DNA of 64,000 nucleotides from CAZGIF01 sp964526045 (GTDB lineage Bacteria > Patescibacteriota > Gracilibacteria > Absconditabacterales > Absconditicoccaceae). Positions 24,301-39,300 of this stretch are shown here, piece by piece. Within the stretch, counting starts at the first letter, position 1. Every line of letters starts with the position of its first letter. The stretch spans positions 310,001 to 374,000 of the forward strand of contig CAZGIF010000001.1 of the NCBI GenBank assembly GCA_964526045.1, in the 5' to 3' direction. The notes beneath the pieces are model-generated. The model did no database searches. It was not told the DNA's origin and saw only the letters and a program-made list of their open reading frames with translations. Position numbers and translations under genes: made by a program.

Positions 24301-27300
24301 TTGTTTGTACGAAGTCATCAATCAAGAAACAAGATCAACTATTTTTTGTCTGATAGGTCATGAGACTTGATAGGTAGTATCATAAAAAATACTACTTTGT
24401 AGGTCTTGTAATGTATGTGTACTTACAACAAATGCATATGGTGTTGTTCACATATACAAAAGCACTGATGCTGTCTTTTGTCCAGCCGATGGAGCTTGCA
24501 TTGTAACATAAATTGCATCTGCTTGATCAACAAATACTGGACTTTGTTCTTTTTGGTTATTAACAAAAACAGATGCCTTTGATTCATCTCGAGACAATTC
24601 TGTGTTATCTTGTATGTCATAAAAAGTAACAACCGGAGATTGAACAACGCTACCAGGAGTAACACCATACATGTGATCAAACAACAAAGTATTGGGTTTT
24701 TTGATAGTAAATGAAAATTGTTTTTTCAAGCTTGGATGATCGACATCATGAAGTGTAACTGTATATGTTCAGACACGCAAAAAACGGAGTATATCCCATA
24801 TATATCAGACTCATTTTTGTATGGAAACAATAGATCACGATCAGAAGACATATGAACTTCACGGAGAAATATATGTATTTGTAGCATCTTGCACCAATAA
24901 ACGAACGCTTCAATTGTAGCTAGTATCTACGCTTCATTGCTTCATGTAGGTAAGAGACATTGGTATAGCATGATCCGTAAATGTTGTAGTTTCTCAAAGT
25001 AAAGCAACATCTAATGCATCTGGAACAACAGAACCAAGATAATCATTTATATAAAACTGTCAGGTTAGACTATCACGAGCATCTCCTTTTACATCGTATA
25101 CAGTAACTTTTCGATAATAGACCCCGGTTTGCGTAAGCGTATACGAAAAAGCTTTCCCTGTACCAGTATTTGTAACATGGATAATATTACTAAACTCTTG
25201 ATTTCTCGACAAATGTATACGAAATTTCTCTATTCTAGCTACATCGGCACTGTGATCCCAACGAAAAGCAACTTCTCATCAAGACAGTGAACTATATTGT
25301 AATGGCGTTGTAAGTGTAGGAGCTGCTAAATCTAACAAAAAAGACACTGACGTGCTTGTAGTATTGACACGTCATAAGCTATCAATACAACGAACATACA
25401 TGGTATTTTGTCATAATCAAGGACGAATAGTATCGGTATGAGCGGTTGCTTGTGTTTGATTTCAAATTGCATATCTCATAGTAGTATAGGTACGATCTTC
25501 TGTGTCTCGTTTGCATTGTGTTAATTCATCGGTAGTAACATCGACTTTGTATGCATCGACATCTTTTGTAACAGAAACTTTCTTGATAAATGGTTCTTTG
25601 AGATCAGTCAGAAATGTTTTTTTGTTTGAGGTTGCGAGCCAAAATCACTGTGGTGCAAACAACTTCACGTGTATTGTATTTGCTCCATGTACAAATCAAG
25701 ATTGTACAGTATACCCAAAACGACCAAATGGATCAGCGGTTCACGTACTCACATGTCTATCATTGAGATAGTATGCGACGGTTGCATTCGGTAGTGGTGT
25801 TGTCCCTTGGATCATAAGTCAAGTTGCGATATCATAAACCATACCACTTGTTGGGCTTGTCAGTATTGTACCGTCAGTAAGATCAAAACTCGTCGTCCCA
25901 ACAATCTGTGTTTGTTGGTCAATCACACGAAGCGTATATGATCACTGTCTATCTATTCTCAATCATTGCACATCTTGCAGCGTAACGCTTCAACTGTGTA
26001 TAGTATCAAATGTAAATGTTCATCATGCAGGAAGATATGCTCGTTCACCAGACATTGGTGTTAGTTCAAAACGAATTGTTCATGTATATGTTGGTAATAC
26101 TGCATAATTTGTATCCAAAGCTTTGACTTGGACTGTGTGAGGCACAAATACTGTACCTGATGATACAGTTACTTGAAATCCAACAAGACCAGCATATCCA
26201 TATCACACAAGTAAAACATATAACATGACAGTTAGAACTAAAGAGCGAACATATCAGATGCACGACAAAAACATATCATTTGATAAAATATTAAAAAAAG
26301 ACACTGACTTTATTCAGTATCTCATTCTCATGTCACGTCAATCGACGTTCCTCAAGAAAGTTGTCTATTATTTTGTTTTGTGAGGTCTACATATGTTTGT
26401 ATTACATCCTCTGGCAACGGATTATACCCCAATGTTACTTCTTTGAGAGTGGTAATATCTTGCAATACAGAAACATCGGTTATTTCGTTAAATTCAATTT
26501 TGAGCTTGTCTAGTGGTAGTTTTGCTACTGCATCAATACTTTTCAGTTGATTATGTTGCAACTCTAATGAAGTCAATAGTTGTAATTCTTCTATGTTAGC
26601 TATTGTGTTGAGAGTATTATACGAAACATCCAAGTATTCTAGTTGTGTATATCTTTCAATTCATTCCAAAGTTGTTAGTTTATTTTCAAACAAAGACAAT
26701 TTTTTTATCCACATAGGAACAATGAGGTTTGTGATAGATTCTATTTGATTTGCAGAAAAATCCATTCATTGTAATCCAACCAAACATAATCACTCAAATG
26801 AAGCTTTTTTGATGTTATTACGTGCAAGATCAATAAAAACAACGTCTTTCGCGTAAGAAAAATTATTTTCATCACAAAGATCCGGTACAGAAGTTAAGTC
26901 TTGCTCAGCAAGATTAAGGAAACGAGTACTTTCGTTATAAAATTCATCATATTTTGCCGAAGATATTTCCTCAACTTGTCAAGAAAGTACCGATCAAGAT
27001 GTTGTTGGTGAGTCTTGTGTTGTATTTGTTGTGCATCATACAACAAAAAAACACAGAAAAAGCATAGAATAGGTTATAACATATTTCATAGGAAAAAACA
27101 GGAGAGTAAAGATACTGCACTAAACATATACTGAACAACAATTAATTGAACAATATGGTTTGAGTTTGCTATATAATAAGACTTAATAGGTCAAAAAACG
27201 CTCTATGCTAAATGGAGCAGGATTGATTGGTCGTGTTTGTATTGCTTCTTGAAACGTCTCTCATGCACTAAATGTTACTTGTCACTGGTTGAGGGAAATA

Positions 27301-30300
27301 CGAGCTGAACTTCATTTATCAACATTAGCCAAAAACCCTTCAACTAAGAAATACATTGTTGTTCATGGACGTGCTGTCAAATATTGTGGATTTCATCAAA
27401 GATCATATGATACTGGATCTTGATTTGAAATGTTTATCATATCATTTTGACTAAAAGACGACGGATACCCTATTCTAGAAATACGAACATCTGTTAATGT
27501 CGCTCATCATCCTATAGTTATTGTTGGCATCAATGACCTCATCATAAGTAACATATCTTTGTTACCATATACTGGTACTGCAAGTATAGCCAATTTGTGA
27601 TTCATATTGTTATTGAGTGCTGTATCAACAGAAACTGTTTGATTTCACACAAGCGCAGTATTCACAAAAGACACTGTTTGAGGTTGTGTTTGTTGTACAG
27701 AGAATTTTACACTTTTGATTAATGTCGTACTTGGTTGGACTTCTTTATTTGTATCTGTTGTTGCTTTTGTTACGCGAATTGTAAACCACAAGTTACTAAA
27801 TGACAGAGCATTTTCTCTTTGTTGATGAGGAAGTGCTTTAAAATACAAATATGATGTTCATGTAGGGATCAACACCGGTCTAGCAAAATCAATCGTTGTA
27901 GATGTACTTGTTGCTGCTATATTAGCTTCTCATACCAATACTCACTTGTCATTATACACAAGAACTTCTCTGATAGCTTGCCCCAGATAAGATCATGCGT
28001 TATTGATATCTGCTGTATAATCATGATCGATTGCGACTGTATGAACATACATATCTTGCAAACGAGCAGTCAATCATAATCTTGCTACAAAGGGAGCTTG
28101 TTCTGGTGTCATTCAGACAGACAATGCGGCGTCTTCTTGTAGTCGTTGTTGTGGGATAACCGCTGATGGCTCTCTTAGATCCGGGGTTGTATCGATTGTT
28201 CCTGTTGTGTTATTTTGAGTTGACCCTGTAGCTGTATCTGTAGATTCTCAGTCAGGAGTTTCTTGTGTATCTCATTGGTCTTGCATATGCAAATTTTCTG
28301 GCATAATACTTGATGCATATGCTATATGTAGATATAAATGTTTTTTTTGCAATGATGCCGTAGCATCTTGTATTTTTTGCAAAACAATTGCTGACAGCCT
28401 TGTACGCAATGCTTGTTGTTGCGTAGAGTTTTTTGCCATAATAAGTGCAGACACTCTGTTTGCGAGTTCTAGATACTGTGTATTCACCTCACACATAGAA
28501 GCAGTATCTCATCATACTAGTGCACAATATTGCTCAAAATCGATAGAAGATGAGGTAGTTGCTATTGTAGTGGATGTACTAGGTAGCATAGACGATGCAG
28601 TATAAGCAAATGTAGGAAGTGTTGCTACGGTTAGCATGCATATTGATAGGAGAGTTATTTTATTCATAGATTATATAGTTGTAATATAAAGCATCTATAT
28701 AGTACACAGAAAATAGTTTTTTTCAAGCAGTAGTTAGAAAGATACACCTCAAATATATATTTTTTTTGAATAAACAAAAAAACCTTCCCACAAGGGGAGA
28801 GGTTTTTTTGTATCGTTATGTGAACAAGAACAAACTAGTTGTTTTGAGCACGTAGAATCATTGATTCTTCACGATCAATACTCAATCTTAGATCAGATAC
28901 AGGAGCGTTAACTCTTTGATCAGTTCTGATTGATATATCAGAGTTGACATTAGACAAGTCTAATACAATCTTAGATGTGTAGTTACCAGCAACATTATTG
29001 TTCTTGATTCTGATCGCATAGTATGCAGTAGTATTAGTACTCTTAACATCTATAGTACGATCTGAAGCTTGAGCAAATGAACTTAGGTCAACAGTACAAA
29101 GTCATGGTTGAGCAGCAGTACAGTCAGCATATGCTCTGTTTGAAGTTGTTCCACCTATTCTTTCGATATATACGTCAGACGTATCAGGACCTCAAGTATA
29201 GTCGAAATCAGCAACAGAAATATCTCATTGTACATTGAATCTTAGAGTTTCTATAAACAATCTAGCTTCGTTAGAAGTGTTTGTTCGCTTGTTAATACCT
29301 CCAGCAGCGCGGTCAGCAGTAACAGCAAGAATAGCAACTCTTTGATCTTGATTATTAGCCAAGAAACTATCAACGTTTACACTTTGACCACCTACAGTAG
29401 CAGTTTGTACAAAGTCAACATTACTAACCAATACTGGATAGATAGTAACTTCTTCTGAGAAATCAGTCATTGCAGCAACTTGCGCTCCAGCAGTGTTGTT
29501 TTCAACAGTCAATTTAGTACCTACGATTGGTTTACCAGTATCAGCACTATTAGCTTCAACAACTTGAGCACCCATTACATGATTGTATACAGGAGATCCG
29601 TCATTATTGAATCACATAGATTGTGTTTGGTATTTAGCATAGATAGTTTCAGATCCTTCTACAACATATCCATTGAAGTCAACTTCTACAGATGATTTGT
29701 TGTTTGGAAGAGATTCTTTAGCTATTTCATTACCAGCTTCGTCATAGAAATGTACAAATGAAACTCATTTAGACATTTTTGTACTTAGTACAAAGTTACT
29801 AGCAATTACTTGAGCATCAGGAATTTCTGTTTGACCACCTAGCAACGGAGTTGCATCAGGTACACATCCAAATCATTGTTCAGTAAGAAGAGTAGATGAG
29901 TATGCTTTGTCAGTTAATGTATTACATGTTCCTTGGAAACTGTAGTAGAAAGTCAATCTTAGTTTTTCAAGTTTGATTCTTTCTCTTTCAGCTCTAAGAT
30001 CAAATGACGCTACGTAATTTGAACTAAGACCAGCACCTCCAAGAAGATTTTGTTCTCTCAAAGTAGCAACAGTGTTTGTATCTTTAGAAATATCTAGAGA
30101 TCCAACTTCATTAATTACAAGAATTCTAGATGATACAGTAGATTCTCCCAATAGGTTGTAGTACAACGGATTAGTAGGTTCTACTAGAGCAGAATTATCA
30201 GTGATAGGATTGATTATATCATCTCCTTCATCGTCTTCAGCTTCCATTTTACAAGCAGCGAAGTTAATTCTTTTACCTGCGTTAGCAGTATCATCAATAA

Positions 30301-33300
30301 CATCTACTGTCATAACAAAGTCATGGTCTTTAGCAGCAGGTATCAACATTCCAGGTTTTCCTTTTAGATTATCAAACAATATTTTGTTGTTTGTAATATC
30401 AGAATTACCAGCACGTAGTACAAGTGTTTTTCCACTTCCAGTTACGTAATGCAATGTAGCATTGTTAATAATATCATCAATATTTACAGCTTTTGTAAGT
30501 ACAACATTGTCATTATCAACAGTTATACCTCCAACGCTAAATTGAATAGTATTAGATTCTAATCTGATAATTTGATTAGTAGATGTCGATTTGTCAGATA
30601 CCAATACATCAGCACCAAACGTACCATTTATAGCAAGATTAATTTCTGCTACGAAATTAGCTACAGTAGGAGCTGGAGACGTATATGTTACAGTTTCAGT
30701 TCTTACTCATGGAGTTGTTTCGTTTACTGTAAATTGGTATACAGCGTTAGGTACCAAGTTAAGTTCAAGATCTCTACTGAAGTTATTATTGATCAAACGT
30801 CTAGCAAGAAGTTTATCTCCAGCAGAAGTATCATCAACGATTACAGATGAGTCAGTAAACACACCACCTTTGTTTTCAACAACAAGTCATAGTGCTTGGT
30901 TTCCATTAGCCAATTGGATAATACTAGCAGGTCCAGCAACTGTTTTTTGAGCAGTTACAACAATGTTTGTATTTCCATTAAATGCAGCTCTGATTTGAGC
31001 AACAAGAGCATCGATTACAGTAGCGACAGTTGTTCAACCAACAGGACTTGTATAAGAACCTTGTTTGTTATCCAATCTTCGTGTATATGTAATACCAGCA
31101 CTTACTACGTCAGTAGAAGCATAGTTAGCATTAGTTGGAGTTGGGTCATCAATAGCATTACCAATTAGGAATCACTCTACTAGGTCATATCCTCTAGGAA
31201 TAACCGAAATGTATTGTGTTTCTGTAGCACTATCAGATGCTCTAACATTTAATGCAGCACCACCTTCGTATGCACACATTTCAATTTCATCAACAGATAC
31301 TTCATAGTCATTTCCAGCTTTGATTTCAAAGTTGATAGCTTCAACATTTTTAGCTCAAATTACTGTTTCGTATGTAGATTCTATATCAATTACGTGAAGA
31401 TCAACAGTACTTCATACAGCTTCAGCAATCAATTCGATTGTAGAAGGAGTAATATCAGTAACTAGTTTGTCATCTTCATCTTCTTTTACGATAAATCCAG
31501 CAGTAGTAAGATTTTTACCAATATCAGAGAAACTAATTTTGTATTTAGAATCTACGAAGTCAGCATATTCACCATCTGTAAGATTATCTATGTCAGTATA
31601 CAATCTAAATACATTTTCTCCTGGATTCAAGAATTCTTCAGAAGAATCATATTTAAATGTTACTTTAGTAGCAGAATTTTCTTGTGTAGTTACAACTCTC
31701 ATATCAAATTCTGAACCATTTGTTGTGTTCTCAAGAGTCACATTTGTCAAAAGGTCAGATATTTTTGTAGTTCTAGCAGTACTTGATGTACTACCATCAG
31801 TATTTAATCTGAATGGTACAAGATTTTCAATAGTGAAGTATACGTTTTCTATTTTTAGATTTTCTACTTCATCGTTTACGATCATTTTGAATGTACCAAG
31901 TGTTTCTTCATCTTTGTCAGATCTGATTTCTACATTATCGTCGATTTCAACGATAGTAAGTTCACCAGCTTCAATGATGATGTAGTTTTTAGCGTCAGTT
32001 GCAGGATTAGCTTCACCAGCAGCAGCAGCTTCAAGAGTTACACCAGCATATGTACGATAATTATTTCCACCTTCATTACGATAAGCAGTTACGTCAAGTT
32101 CATCTTCAACAGCAAGATAGATACTATCATCTACTCCTCCAATGATATCAGCTTTAACCATCATATCAAGTTTTTTGTTGTCTATCATTTTGTATGAATC
32201 ATCCAACAAGAACGTAATACGATCATCATTTGCGATAGGATCAGTAGCAACTAATACATCTTCGATATACAATTCAAAATTAGAAGCATCAGTATCTAGA
32301 TTAGCAGATCCTTTGTTTTCTAAAGTGAATGTACTCAAGTACAAGTCTTTATCTTCTTTATCTTTATTTTCTATAGTAAATGTAGCGATTTCAACAGATT
32401 GTTGTCCAACTTTTACATCTTTTACAGTTTTGTCTTCCATTATTTGTAGTTCTGGAGCATCTTTTGTAGCAACTACGTGGATGTTTGATAGTTCATCAGA
32501 AATAACAACATCAGCACAGTCAGCAGTTACAGTATCAATTCCAAATCTAAATGTATCACCAGCAGCTTGATCTTCTGTTTGAGCAGCATCAAAGTAAGCA
32601 GGAGCAACATTTACAATAACTTCAACAGTTTCAGTCATTCCTTTTTTGATTAGAAGACCTCCTTTGATAGTAACACTAACTTCTCCATCAGTTTTATCAT
32701 TTTTTGGATCAGCAATTCTTTCTTTTGTACTATCAAGTCTTAGAGCTATACTTGTAAGTGTTTCAGCACCTCCAAGATATCTCACAAGATCCATTTTTCT
32801 TACCAAAACATCACCGTCAGCAGCAGTAAGGTCGAATTTAGCAACTGGTACTCATGTAGAGTTACCAAGTACATTTTCACCGATTCCTGGCGTTTGTGTG
32901 TTTGGAGATAAAGTAACTTCCAATGATCCTTGTGTTCAAGAACATACAGGAACATAGTCAGGACTTTCAGGATCAGTAGGATCAGTTTCAGGATCAGTAG
33001 GATCAGTAGGATCTACATCTCCACATTCTAGAAGATTTCGCAATGCTTCATCTTCAACTGGGTCTAGACCTTCACAGTCATCTTCACCTTCAGTTCCACC
33101 TGGGTTAGCAGTAACATAATCATCTGCTCTCATAAGCATAAGCATGAAGTATCCTCTTAGAGATACAGCATCAGCATTAGCTGTAGGATGAGTAGTATTG
33201 ATTATATTTTTAGCAAACAGGTTTGCTTCATGCTTAGCTCGGTATGGAGTACCTCCATTGAACTCATCACCATCCAACATTCTAGACAATACAGTCATAG

Positions 33301-36300
33301 CTTGTCATCTAGTAACAGCATCATTAGGATTGAACATTGACATTGGCATGTTGTCAGCAGAATTGATTCACATCAATCATTTTTGACAAGCACTTACGAT
33401 TTCGTCTACCAAAGTTTGATCAGCAGTACCAAGATCAGTGAAGTTACAAGCAGAACTTGAGTGTACTTCAGAAAGGTCAAGGTTGTTATTAGACCATCTG
33501 TCTGCAAATGCAGCCATATGTTCTCTTTCCATTGATCAATAAAAATTAAATTGATCAAATGTTGTTGTTGTTGTAAGTCCTTCTTTAGCAGCATAATTAA
33601 ATGAAGCTAAATAGTCAGCAGGAACACTTTGAGCAGCAGCAAATGCTGGAAACAAAGTTGAACCAATTATAGCAACAGCAGAAAAACTAGCAAATAGTTT
33701 TTTAAGGTTCATAGCCATTATAAAGTAATGTAAAAAAAGATTGCAGGACATGAAATGTCGCTATACAAACAAATGTCTGTGTCTCCACACAGTAACAGTC
33801 GTTATATATAGAGTTCCATTTTATGATTGCAAGTGTTTTTAACTTGTCTATTGGTATACCCTGTCCTGCATGCAGATACAGACAACATAGCAAAACACCT
33901 TATTACAACGCATTTTTATAGGAACTGACATCACGCCTCTAAAGGGTAATACGAACGAAAGAATGTTTTGTGACACACAAAATAAAAAAACACGTACACA
34001 TAGGTCAGATGGATATTTTTGTTTATTTGAATAGACACATACACATACTGTGTCTATAAAAAGTACACTATGTCTATAATGTGAGTTCTTTGTCTTTTGA
34101 GATAGATATTGTAGCATTATTTTGATGATAGAGAAAAAGAAGTATCATTAGAACGCCAGTTGACAATACACCTGCTTTGACATAAAAGCTAACAACCGTA
34201 AGATAGATACCATAGCGAGCTCAGGTCTGAGCAAAAAACATAATATATTCAATAAATCCAGATCAGAGATATACTATAGTATCCGTTTGGACATATGTAG
34301 ACAAGATAATACTACATCGACCATAGATTGTAATGAGTGGCAATACTGGCAAAACAAACATATTTGCCAATAGTCATCATATATTTGTGGTACCAATAAA
34401 AAACAACAACAAAGGCAATACTCATACAGAAGCTCATAGCGTAGGAAGTACATACGACTCATAAAAAACAATACCATATTTGAGCCAAAAGGCAGGAGTA
34501 CTTTTGTTAGTGGTGGTAGTGACAGACTTGTATCAAAAGAAATACTGAAACGCAACAATACCAACAATTGCAGCAAAGCTCAACAAAAATCATATATCAT
34601 ATAACAAAACATATGGATTATACAGCAACATTGCACATCGAGTATATCACAACAAACGATATATAGACACTTGTCTACCAAATAGCATCGCAATAAGTCA
34701 TAAACATCACATAATCATAGCACGCAAAACACTACTTCAACCACCGCAAATCAAACCGTAACATATAACAAGACAAGCCAATACACATATTCTGATTTTT
34801 TTTGGAATCCAAAACAAGACTGCATTGCAAAATACTACCAACATAACAATATTTCAGCCACTCACAGCAACAATATGAATCAAATTTGCGTCAACAAAAA
34901 GCGAACGAGATGTTTCCGACAGCAGTCAAATATCTCAGACAAGTAAGCCATTGTACAGTCAAGCTATATCTGTTTGTCAATACATGTCTACAACAAGAGT
35001 TCTTATATGTAATTTTAGGGCAAACAACGCCGACTGCATCTTGGACAAAAAAGATATATCTGACTCAGTGTTAGTATGATTGCGAATTATGGTCATATCT
35101 GGGTCGTAGAAAGATCCACGAATGCCTTTCATAAGCATCCACTTGGAAAAATTGAATTGATATAATCAAGATGCAACGTCTGAGTCATCTTGAGTTGCTG
35201 TTGTAGATTGAAGTCTTTGAAGTGGCAAAAATGTCTCACGATCAGATGAGGTATGTATTCGAGGTGCAATATATGTATCAGCAATATACACATATGAGCC
35301 CAATGGCACATACGCCTTGGAATAGAGAAAATAAGAAATACCCTCGTGATCTTGAATCACATATCTTTGTGCTTTATCATTTTCTAAAACGCGATACATA
35401 TTGTTTACAAAAACATAACGAGACTCTCAGTACACAGATCACGAAAAAAAGTCTCATCAAACATACGTATATTGTTTCCAAAAAACAGAGACACAAGCAA
35501 TAAAATACAACAACACATGAACACCAAAAGCCACAACATACCTCTTGTAATCAATACGTGACATGTGTCTGTCTATTCTTTGTCTACCTTGTCTACTTCT
35601 GGTTATACTCAATGATTGCCTACGAGAGATGACATATATAGCTATACAGTGGATGGTACACAATATTACAGACAGATATAAAACAAGCCACAGATCATCG
35701 TACAATGTAAGAAATAAAACAAGTACAGTAAAACTACATATGTAATACATCTAGCACTCAACTAAGAATAAAATCTATTCTTAGACAGTAAAAGGTGAAA
35801 AATATAGGAAAAAAGCATGAAAAAAATTATGAACGTATTCAATCTAGTGTTCAACGTAGCAACGAAGCAGTAATATCTAAAGACTCTTTGAAAGGAAGTG
35901 AAAAGAAAATTACACAAAGAAGATAGAGTGTTTGTCACGGCAACCCACAAAGGTAAAATACCAGTATTTCTCGAGGTTTACATGTATTTTTTACAAAAAT
36001 AACACGATTTCTTCACTTTTGAAAAGCATGAAATGGCGTATGGACATATACATCCTGTATTTTGGTTTTTTGTCTCATCATATGAGAAATGGACACAGAT
36101 GGACATACATATACACCATAGATATTGCTTATAGAAACACGTTTTGTCATATAAAAATCTTCATAGACAAAGGGCAAACCGTTATCAAATGGAATGTCAC
36201 GAAACACTTTCGTTTCACCAAAAAGACAGTTTGAAGAAGCAAAAGAGATAGGAATGAGAGAAGTAGTGTTGTGAGAAATAAGAGAAACCTTACGTGGTCT

Positions 36301-39300
36301 TGCCAAAAATACATTAAACCGATCATATCATTGAGATCTTATGTTTGATGTATCACGGTACAACTCAGTAGGAACAAGTATTTTTGCTATACTGTTCTGA
36401 TCATAACACACCAAAAAATCTTCAAAAAATGTAGAAGGACATATATTGTCGTCATCTATACAAGCAACAAATGATGTCTCAACATGAGTTATTCATCTAT
36501 TTCTAACATAACTAGCTCATTGTTGAGGAAAAAAATCTGAGAAGTCGACATTGTTGACAACCAATAGACAGTCGTAAAACTCTTGAGAAAGACTTACTGA
36601 CAAAGCTTTTTTATAAGCAGAAAGAGATGATATATCCAGATACGTATCGTAGACAATAATAACACGTTGTGGCAAAACAGTTTGTTTTTGAAGTGATAAC
36701 AAAAGTGGAAGTATATCATTTGCAGTTCTATTGGAAGGAATAACAACGGAAATATCTTGCATATACTACGTACTAGATGCTAAAGAAGGTTGATGTTGTA
36801 TACTATATCATTTTTGTACTAAGATCGAACTTGGACGAGCCAAAATATCTCACACAAGAACAGCAGATCATACTGCAAATTGCAAGAAATGTTCAACGAT
36901 AGTTGCAACAATATATTCTTGGAATGATTCTTGTTCTCAAACAAGCATTTCACACGCCACTTCATTTTGAACCTGAGACAATAGTTGAGGGTTAATAGTA
37001 TCGTGAGTGGTTGCACAAATATATACATAAGAACATCATGTCGACATACGAATACGTGATGTCCGATTTGCATCTTTTGCAGACAGAACAACAACGTCAT
37101 CGTAAGAAATATACGTATGTGAACGAGCTATACGTATAAGTTTTTTGATTTTTTCTGCATACACAAGTGGTATAAAAAATTTACCCATTTCTTGTAGTGG
37201 CAACAAAAAATGTAATCTCGCTCAAATACTTGCATGTGCATACCAAAATAGATGTAACGTAGTAGACAATGTTTGACATGTCCAATCATACAACAAAAGA
37301 CTAGGAATAGACTTTTTCAACTCTTGATACATGGGGTGATCATGTTCTATATCACCAGGAAAAAAAATCGGAATAGCTTGTGGGTATGTTTGTACAAATG
37401 TTTGAATTTGTTGACGAACAACATCATTCCATACCTTTTTGTGACAATTTATGAGAATATATTGATCAGAAGCAAGAGATACCGTCATTGTATCTTCTAA
37501 TAGTATTTGTATCGACGTTTCTTTCGATTGAGCAACAAAATCATGTAACGTAGAAACAGCAAAATCTTGGAACAAAACAGCATTTTTGGGGCTATACTTG
37601 GTAACGAGAGCATACGAATCAGGATCTCTACAGACTATTTTTTGAGCTTTTGGAAGCATATATGTATACAAATAACGTGTCGTTATTTTTTGTGGAAGAG
37701 AAAAACCTCATAACAAGACAAAATTTCAAGAAGAAATATCAGCAAAATAACGAATAAGATAATTTCGTCATGCACGAGCAAAAAAACGAGAAGCGAATTG
37801 TAACAATCAATCACTTGATTTTTTAAGTAGCTTATCCAAAAATGGAGGGGTAGTTGGTGCAACATCTTGCGTCTGTTGCAAATGCTCAAAAGACAAAGAA
37901 ACGTCCGTGTCTATATGTGACGAATCCGTGTCAGACGGAGTCTCTTTTTTGGCTGAATCAGCAGCCTTTTTGCTTGTGCTGTCTTGATATAATATCTCAT
38001 CAGTGATAAGTTCTCATCAACCAAAAAAATACATAGCCTGACGGAGATCATAGTTATTCGTTTCATTGATAGCAACAATTGTGATTTCAGGGACGTTATT
38101 CGGAAGATACTGTTTGTTTTGGTCAAGCCATTGTCTAAAAAAAACCTTATCTCACACTTCAATATACAGCTTTGTAGGAGAGTAATGTTCTACAATATAG
38201 GATACCACCCCAAAAAAAAGCAGTTCATCTCCTCGATTTTTGTAACCGTAGTAACACTTGAGATAACATTTCATACGAAAAAATAGAGACATAAAATGAA
38301 AAATAGTTGTTATTATAAGATACTATAGCAAATTTATCTACAAATAATATAGAAAATAAAAAATATAACAAAATGCATTGCATTTTTTGATTCGTTTCGT
38401 ATATATGTAGCAGTAAATGCCTAGATGATGGAATTGGTAGACATGCTAGACTCAAAATCTGGTGTCCATTGGGCGTGTGGGTTCAAGTCCCACTCTAGGT
38501 ATATTACTAACAAAACTTATCGTCAAAATAAATACTACAATACAAGATCTACAGGAAGCTGTAGATTTTTTGTATATACAAAACAAAAGTTGCGAAAAAA
38601 CTGTGAAAATACAAAAAACGCCCTTGTTTGTACAAAAATATATTACATATATAGAATATCTCGATCTTTATTTTTATATATTGAGAGAGAACTATGTGTA
38701 GCCTTGTAAGTGACTTGTACAAAAAGATAGTCTGTATCTGATGAATGATTTGTTTAGTGTATTTGTTTTTGTGAACAAATAGTGTCATGTGATTTGGAGC
38801 AGACAACATTGATTTGAGAATTTCTGAAGTATATATGGATGGTGATGATGAACGAATAGAAATTACAAATGTATCTACTGGTGATTTTTTGGGAAATATC
38901 GTTTTGTCTTGAGCGAAAGCAGTACCAGTTACCCTCTCAAATATAGCAATACCATCACATAGTAGCTTTATTGTTGCAGATGTTTGAGAAAACATACTGC
39001 AAACACTCTGTCCTTTACTTACATGAGCTAGTTTGCAAATTGACGATACTAGCTGATTTAGGATTGTTCTTTCAACTCTCAGTTGAGGAATATTGACAGA
39101 TATAGACACATTTGAGTGACATATACCACAACATTCGAAAGCATCTTTATATAAAACCTCGAGTGGAGCTATACAAGAAACACAGCAAGATCAAATATTT
39201 AATACGTACTTTCATATAAGAGCACATCCATGTGCAAGTGTGCTTCTTTGACAAAGTACTACAATAGATCGACCATCCTATGCTGATAGAGGGTGACTTC